This document shows, piece after piece, positions 32,301 to 34,284 of a DNA stretch of 34,284 nucleotides. The position numbers were made by a program, and so were the translations under genes. Position 1 is the first letter of the stretch. Each line of letters opens with the position of its first letter. A model generated the notes under the pieces. It saw only the letters and a program-made list of their open reading frames with translations. It had not been told where the DNA came from and did not search any database. The stretch is taken from NCBI RefSeq assembly GCF_000467105.1, contig NZ_BATI01000046.1:1-34284 (forward strand). Direction: 5' to 3'. This DNA is from Aquipseudomonas alcaligenes NBRC 14159. Its GTDB lineage: Bacteria; Pseudomonadota; Gammaproteobacteria; Pseudomonadales; Pseudomonadaceae.

Positions 32301-32651
32301 ATGCAGGCGATTATTCAGACGATAGTTAGCTGGTTTGCATCGCTCTTTAAATGGTTTGGCCGAGTTTTCGAATGGTTCCTTGGCATGCTCAAGGACCTTT
32401 TCGAGCTAATAACGGATTTGCCTACCGTCATCTTGGGCGGCTTTCTCGATGGCGTTATTTATCTACTCGCGCTGATCCCCGTGCCGAGCTTCCTGGCCGG
32501 TGGTGGTCTGCTGCAAACCGCCATTAGCGGCCTCAATGGCGACGTTCAGTACCTGGTGGGCTTCTTCGGCATTCCAGCGGCGTTTTCCATCATCGGCGCG
32601 GGTGTGCTGTTCAGGCTGACCCGCAAAGCCATCACGCTTGGCCAGTGGTAA
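32301..32651 (+). CDS. Minor coat protein (gpVI-like, DUF2523 type)
   Basis: 116 residues, very hydrophobic: amphipathic aromatic N-terminus (VSWFASLFKWFGRVFEWF), then membrane segments near 40-60 and 85-105, ending RLTRKAITLGQW. The C-terminal part (GDVQYLVGFFGIPAAFSIIG) follows the DUF2523/gpVI pattern found between the adsorption and Zot genes in inoviruses. It joins the tip protein to the filament. GAGGTG lies 5 bases before the ATG. Confidence 0.87.
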   Translation: MQAIIQTIVSWFASLFKWFGRVFEWFLGMLKDLFELITDLPTVILGGFLDGVIYLLALIPVPSFLAGGGLLQTAISGLNGDVQYLVGFFGIPAAFSIIGAGVLFRLTRKAITLGQW

Positions 32652-32668
32652 GGGTAGGGGAGTAGTCC

Positions 32669-33841
32669 ATGATCTTCGGCAATGAAGGCATGCCAGGTTC
32701 TGGCAAAAGTCTCGACGCGATGCAGCACATACTCGATTCGCTCAACGCAGGTCGAACCATCATCACCAACATCCACGGCATCAATCACAAGGCCATTAGC
32801 GAATACCTGGCCGTCCCGCTTCCTACAGTTGAGCGCCTGCTCGTCTGCCTTATCCCTCCGGACGAGTTGGACGAGGATGAGAAAGTACGCTGGATTAAGG
32901 CCGAGTTTCTAAAGCGCCAGGTGCCTGACTGCCTGTGGATATGGGATGAGATCAACCAATTTTGGCCGCCTGATCGCCAGCCTCTGCCGGCTGAGTGGTC
33001 TAAGTTCATCACCGAGCATCGGCACTTGGGCATCGATGTCTTGGTCATGGGTCAGGACCTGGCCGAGCTCCATGCCACCTGGCGCAAGCGGCTTCAGCGT
33101 TACACCCGCTTCACGAAGCTCGACATGCAGGGCAAGGACGATCAATTCCACTGGGCCAGCTTCACCAACGTTGGCCGCAACAAGTACCGGAAAATGAGCG
33201 ACGGAAAGAAACCCTACAACAAGGCCTTCTTCGGGTTCTACAGCTCGGTCCGCGCCACCACGACCAACCTCGACAACTACAAGGACGGCCGGTTTTCGGT
33301 GTTCCAGACCAAGCACAAGATGTACGCCTTGGGTTTCGCCGGCGTTTTGGCCTGGTCGCTCTATACCGTGGTTGGCTTCTTCACGCCGGAAGACGCTGAG
33401 GCAGAACCCGTAACCGCTCAGGAGCAGCCCCAGGAGCCCGCCAGCGCCCCCAAGGTAGCTGATGCAACCACCAGCACCGAAAAACCCACGGAAGCCCCTC
33501 CTGAAGCCGCCAAAGAGCCGCCCGAGCGCAAGCCTATCGACTACCTCGACAAGTTCGCGCTCAAGTATCAGCTGCGGCTTTCTGGCGTTATGGATCGCCT
33601 CAACCCCGAGCCAGGGCAGGCCGCTTTCGAGTTCCGCCTTGATTTTGTAGATGAGAGCTACCGCCTCAAGGAGCGCATGACGCGCAAGGACGTTGCCAGC
33701 CTGGGCTGGGCTATAGAGCGCCACGATTACGGCATATTGATCAGCAAGGACGGCGTCGAGTACGTCGCCCGCGCCTGGCCCCTGGACAACTGGGGCAAGG
33801 TTCCCCAGCAGACGATCACCGCTATCAAGCCGGGCCCGTGA
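32669..33841 (+). CDS. zot: Zot/gpI-family phage assembly ATPase
   Basis: 390 residues. Walker A GMPGSGKS at residues 7-14, Walker B CLWIWDE at 88-94, then EHRHLGIDVLVMGQDL, all in the cytoplasmic Zot domain. A single TM helix lies at about 219-238 (YALGFAGVLAWSLYTVVGFF). The periplasmic part has a Pro/Glu/Ala linker (about 245-290) and an ordered end. The protein drives extrusion of the filament through the envelope. The name comes from CTXphi Zot; a toxin activity should not be assumed. GGGGAG lies 6 bases upstream. This is the last gene before a terminator. Confidence 0.94.
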   Translation: MIFGNEGMPGSGKSLDAMQHILDSLNAGRTIITNIHGINHKAISEYLAVPLPTVERLLVCLIPPDELDEDEKVRWIKAEFLKRQVPDCLWIWDEINQFWPPDRQPLPAEWSKFITEHRHLGIDVLVMGQDLAELHATWRKRLQRYTRFTKLDMQGKDDQFHWASFTNVGRNKYRKMSDGKKPYNKAFFGFYSSVRATTTNLDNYKDGRFSVFQTKHKMYALGFAGVLAWSLYTVVGFFTPEDAEAEPVTAQEQPQEPASAPKVADATTSTEKPTEAPPEAAKEPPERKPIDYLDKFALKYQLRLSGVMDRLNPEPGQAAFEFRLDFVDESYRLKERMTRKDVASLGWAIERHDYGILISKDGVEYVARAWPLDNWGKVPQQTITAIKPGP

Positions 33842-33918
33842 GGCCCGCCGTGGCTTGCCACGTCGGCCGAACGGACCGGTATCGTCCACCGTCCGCCAGA
33901 TACCTCCCAACAAGACCA

Positions 33919-33942
33919 GCGCCCACACCGGGCGCTTTTTTT
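33919..33942 (+). terminator. Intrinsic terminator after the Zot gene
   Basis: GCGCCC (33919-33924) pairs with GGGCGC (33930-33935) around a 5-base loop, followed by seven T residues. It ends the rightward phage transcript about 80 bases after the Zot stop. Confidence 0.92.
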
Positions 33943-33995
33943 GTTGCCGGCCTTGCTGTCAGGTAGCCTGTGATCCTTCGCAACGAGGGAACGAC

Positions 33996-34187
33996 ATGCA
34001 GGCTGCCAACGACGATTCACATGCATCCGATCAGCCGCTCGAGGTGGTGCTTCATGCGCGCTACCTGCTGGCCTTGAAGAATCACCGGCGCGACGGGCTG
34101 GTTCTGGGTTTTTTTTACGGTGTGCTCACCACGGGCTGTGCCTGGTATCTGGTGCCGAAAGTGCTGGCTCTGCTGGCTAGGCTCTGA
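33996..34187 (+). CDS. Small one-TM protein, candidate phage cargo gene
   Basis: 63 residues from the ATG at 33996, with GAGGG 6 bases upstream. An N-terminal soluble part (QPLEVVLHARYLLALKNHRR) is followed by a hydrophobic helix (LVLGFFYGVLTTGCAWYLV). It lies between the late terminator and the attachment site, so it needs its own promoter; none is clear. This is the usual place for accessory genes in filamentous phages. The family is unknown. It might alter the host surface or block superinfection; that is inference. Confidence 0.7.
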   Translation: MQAANDDSHASDQPLEVVLHARYLLALKNHRRDGLVLGFFYGVLTTGCAWYLVPKVLALLARL

Positions 34188-34193
34188 TCCTAG

Positions 34194-34221
34194 GCTTCGC
34201 ATAATGTATATTATGTTAAAT
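34194..34221 (+). other. dif site, right prophage junction (attR)
   Basis: XerC arm GCTTCGCATAA (34194-34204), spacer TGTATA (34205-34210), XerD arm TTATGTTAAAT (34211-34221). The spacer and XerD arm are identical to E. coli and Pseudomonas dif as known, and the XerC arm differs from the Pseudomonas form at one base. This complete site should still support chromosome dimer resolution. The phage abuts it on the left; the 63 bases on the right are chromosomal, with no gene seen. Confidence 0.92.
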
Positions 34222-34284
34222 AATGATTATATCTCTGGCCTCGTTGCTTACCGCACGAGTGATCTGAACTAAAGATTCGAATTT

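Larger units (their letters stand above)
26645..34204. mobile_element. Filamentous (inovirus) prophage inserted at dif
   Basis: The ends are set by the shared XerC-arm sequence TTCGCATAAT at 26636 and 34196, 7,560 bases apart. Between them lies a full inovirus gene order: early leftward genes, replication initiator, ssDNA-binding candidate, small virion candidates, major coat, terminator, adsorption protein, gpVI-like coat, Zot/gpI. No integrase, transposase or lysis gene is present, consistent with XerC/XerD-dependent insertion and secretion without lysis. The size is in the normal range for inoviruses. It looks intact: every gene expected for virion production is open. Confidence 0.9.

Noticed and set aside
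32669..33841. Zot as an enterotoxin.
   Set aside because: The N-terminal ATPase and TM layout is that of the general inovirus assembly protein; no evidence for a toxin fragment in the periplasmic part.

Overview
The window is high-GC Gammaproteobacterial DNA, most likely Pseudomonas. The clearest pointer is a dif chromosome-dimer-resolution site at 34194-34221 whose XerC and XerD arms are nearly identical to the Pseudomonas dif sequence as I remember it. Two accessory systems fill the window, meeting at about 26.64 kb. No rRNA, tRNA or CRISPR array was seen.

Left edge (1-489, + strand): the 3' end of an N-acetylmuramoyl-L-alanine amidase-like gene, overlapped by a small membrane-anchored or secreted protein.

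Region 1 (558-26328, all - strand): an extracellular contractile injection system (eCIS, Afp/PVC/MAC-like) in one tightly packed operon of 20 genes, many joined by 4-base ATGA overlaps. In transcription order: sheath, inner tube, a CxxC/CxxC protein, a proline-rich linker protein, a DUF4255 tail terminator, an AAA+ ATPase, a small unknown protein, three consecutive DUF4157 (eCIS core, HELAH motif) proteins with unrelated C-termini, the CIS tube/connector protein, a LysM protein, a hub split into gp27-like and gp5-like proteins, a PAAR-like tip, a gp25-like wedge protein, two baseplate J-type proteins, a tail protein I-type protein, a 1054-aa DUF6519/beta-helix protein, and a small LysM-like protein. 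No long tape-measure protein is present. The expected product is a free, headless phage-tail-like particle that delivers cargo; the DUF4157 proteins are the best cargo candidates.

Region 2 (about 26645-34204): a 7.56-kb filamentous (inovirus) prophage inserted at dif. It has no integrase gene. Its left end carries two inverted dif-like sites that can fold into a hairpin on the single-stranded genome, the arrangement used by CTXphi to borrow host XerC/XerD. Leftward genes are two small early genes, one for a DNA-binding-like protein, and a 59-aa candidate regulator. Rightward genes are the replication initiator, a small gene, the ssDNA-binding protein candidate, two candidate small virion or assembly genes, the major coat protein, a terminator, the AT-richer adsorption protein, the gpVI-like minor coat protein, the Zot/gpI assembly ATPase, a second terminator, and a small one-TM cargo gene just before dif.

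The prophage junction lies about 0.3 kb upstream of the first eCIS gene, so insertion may have changed upstream control of the eCIS operon.
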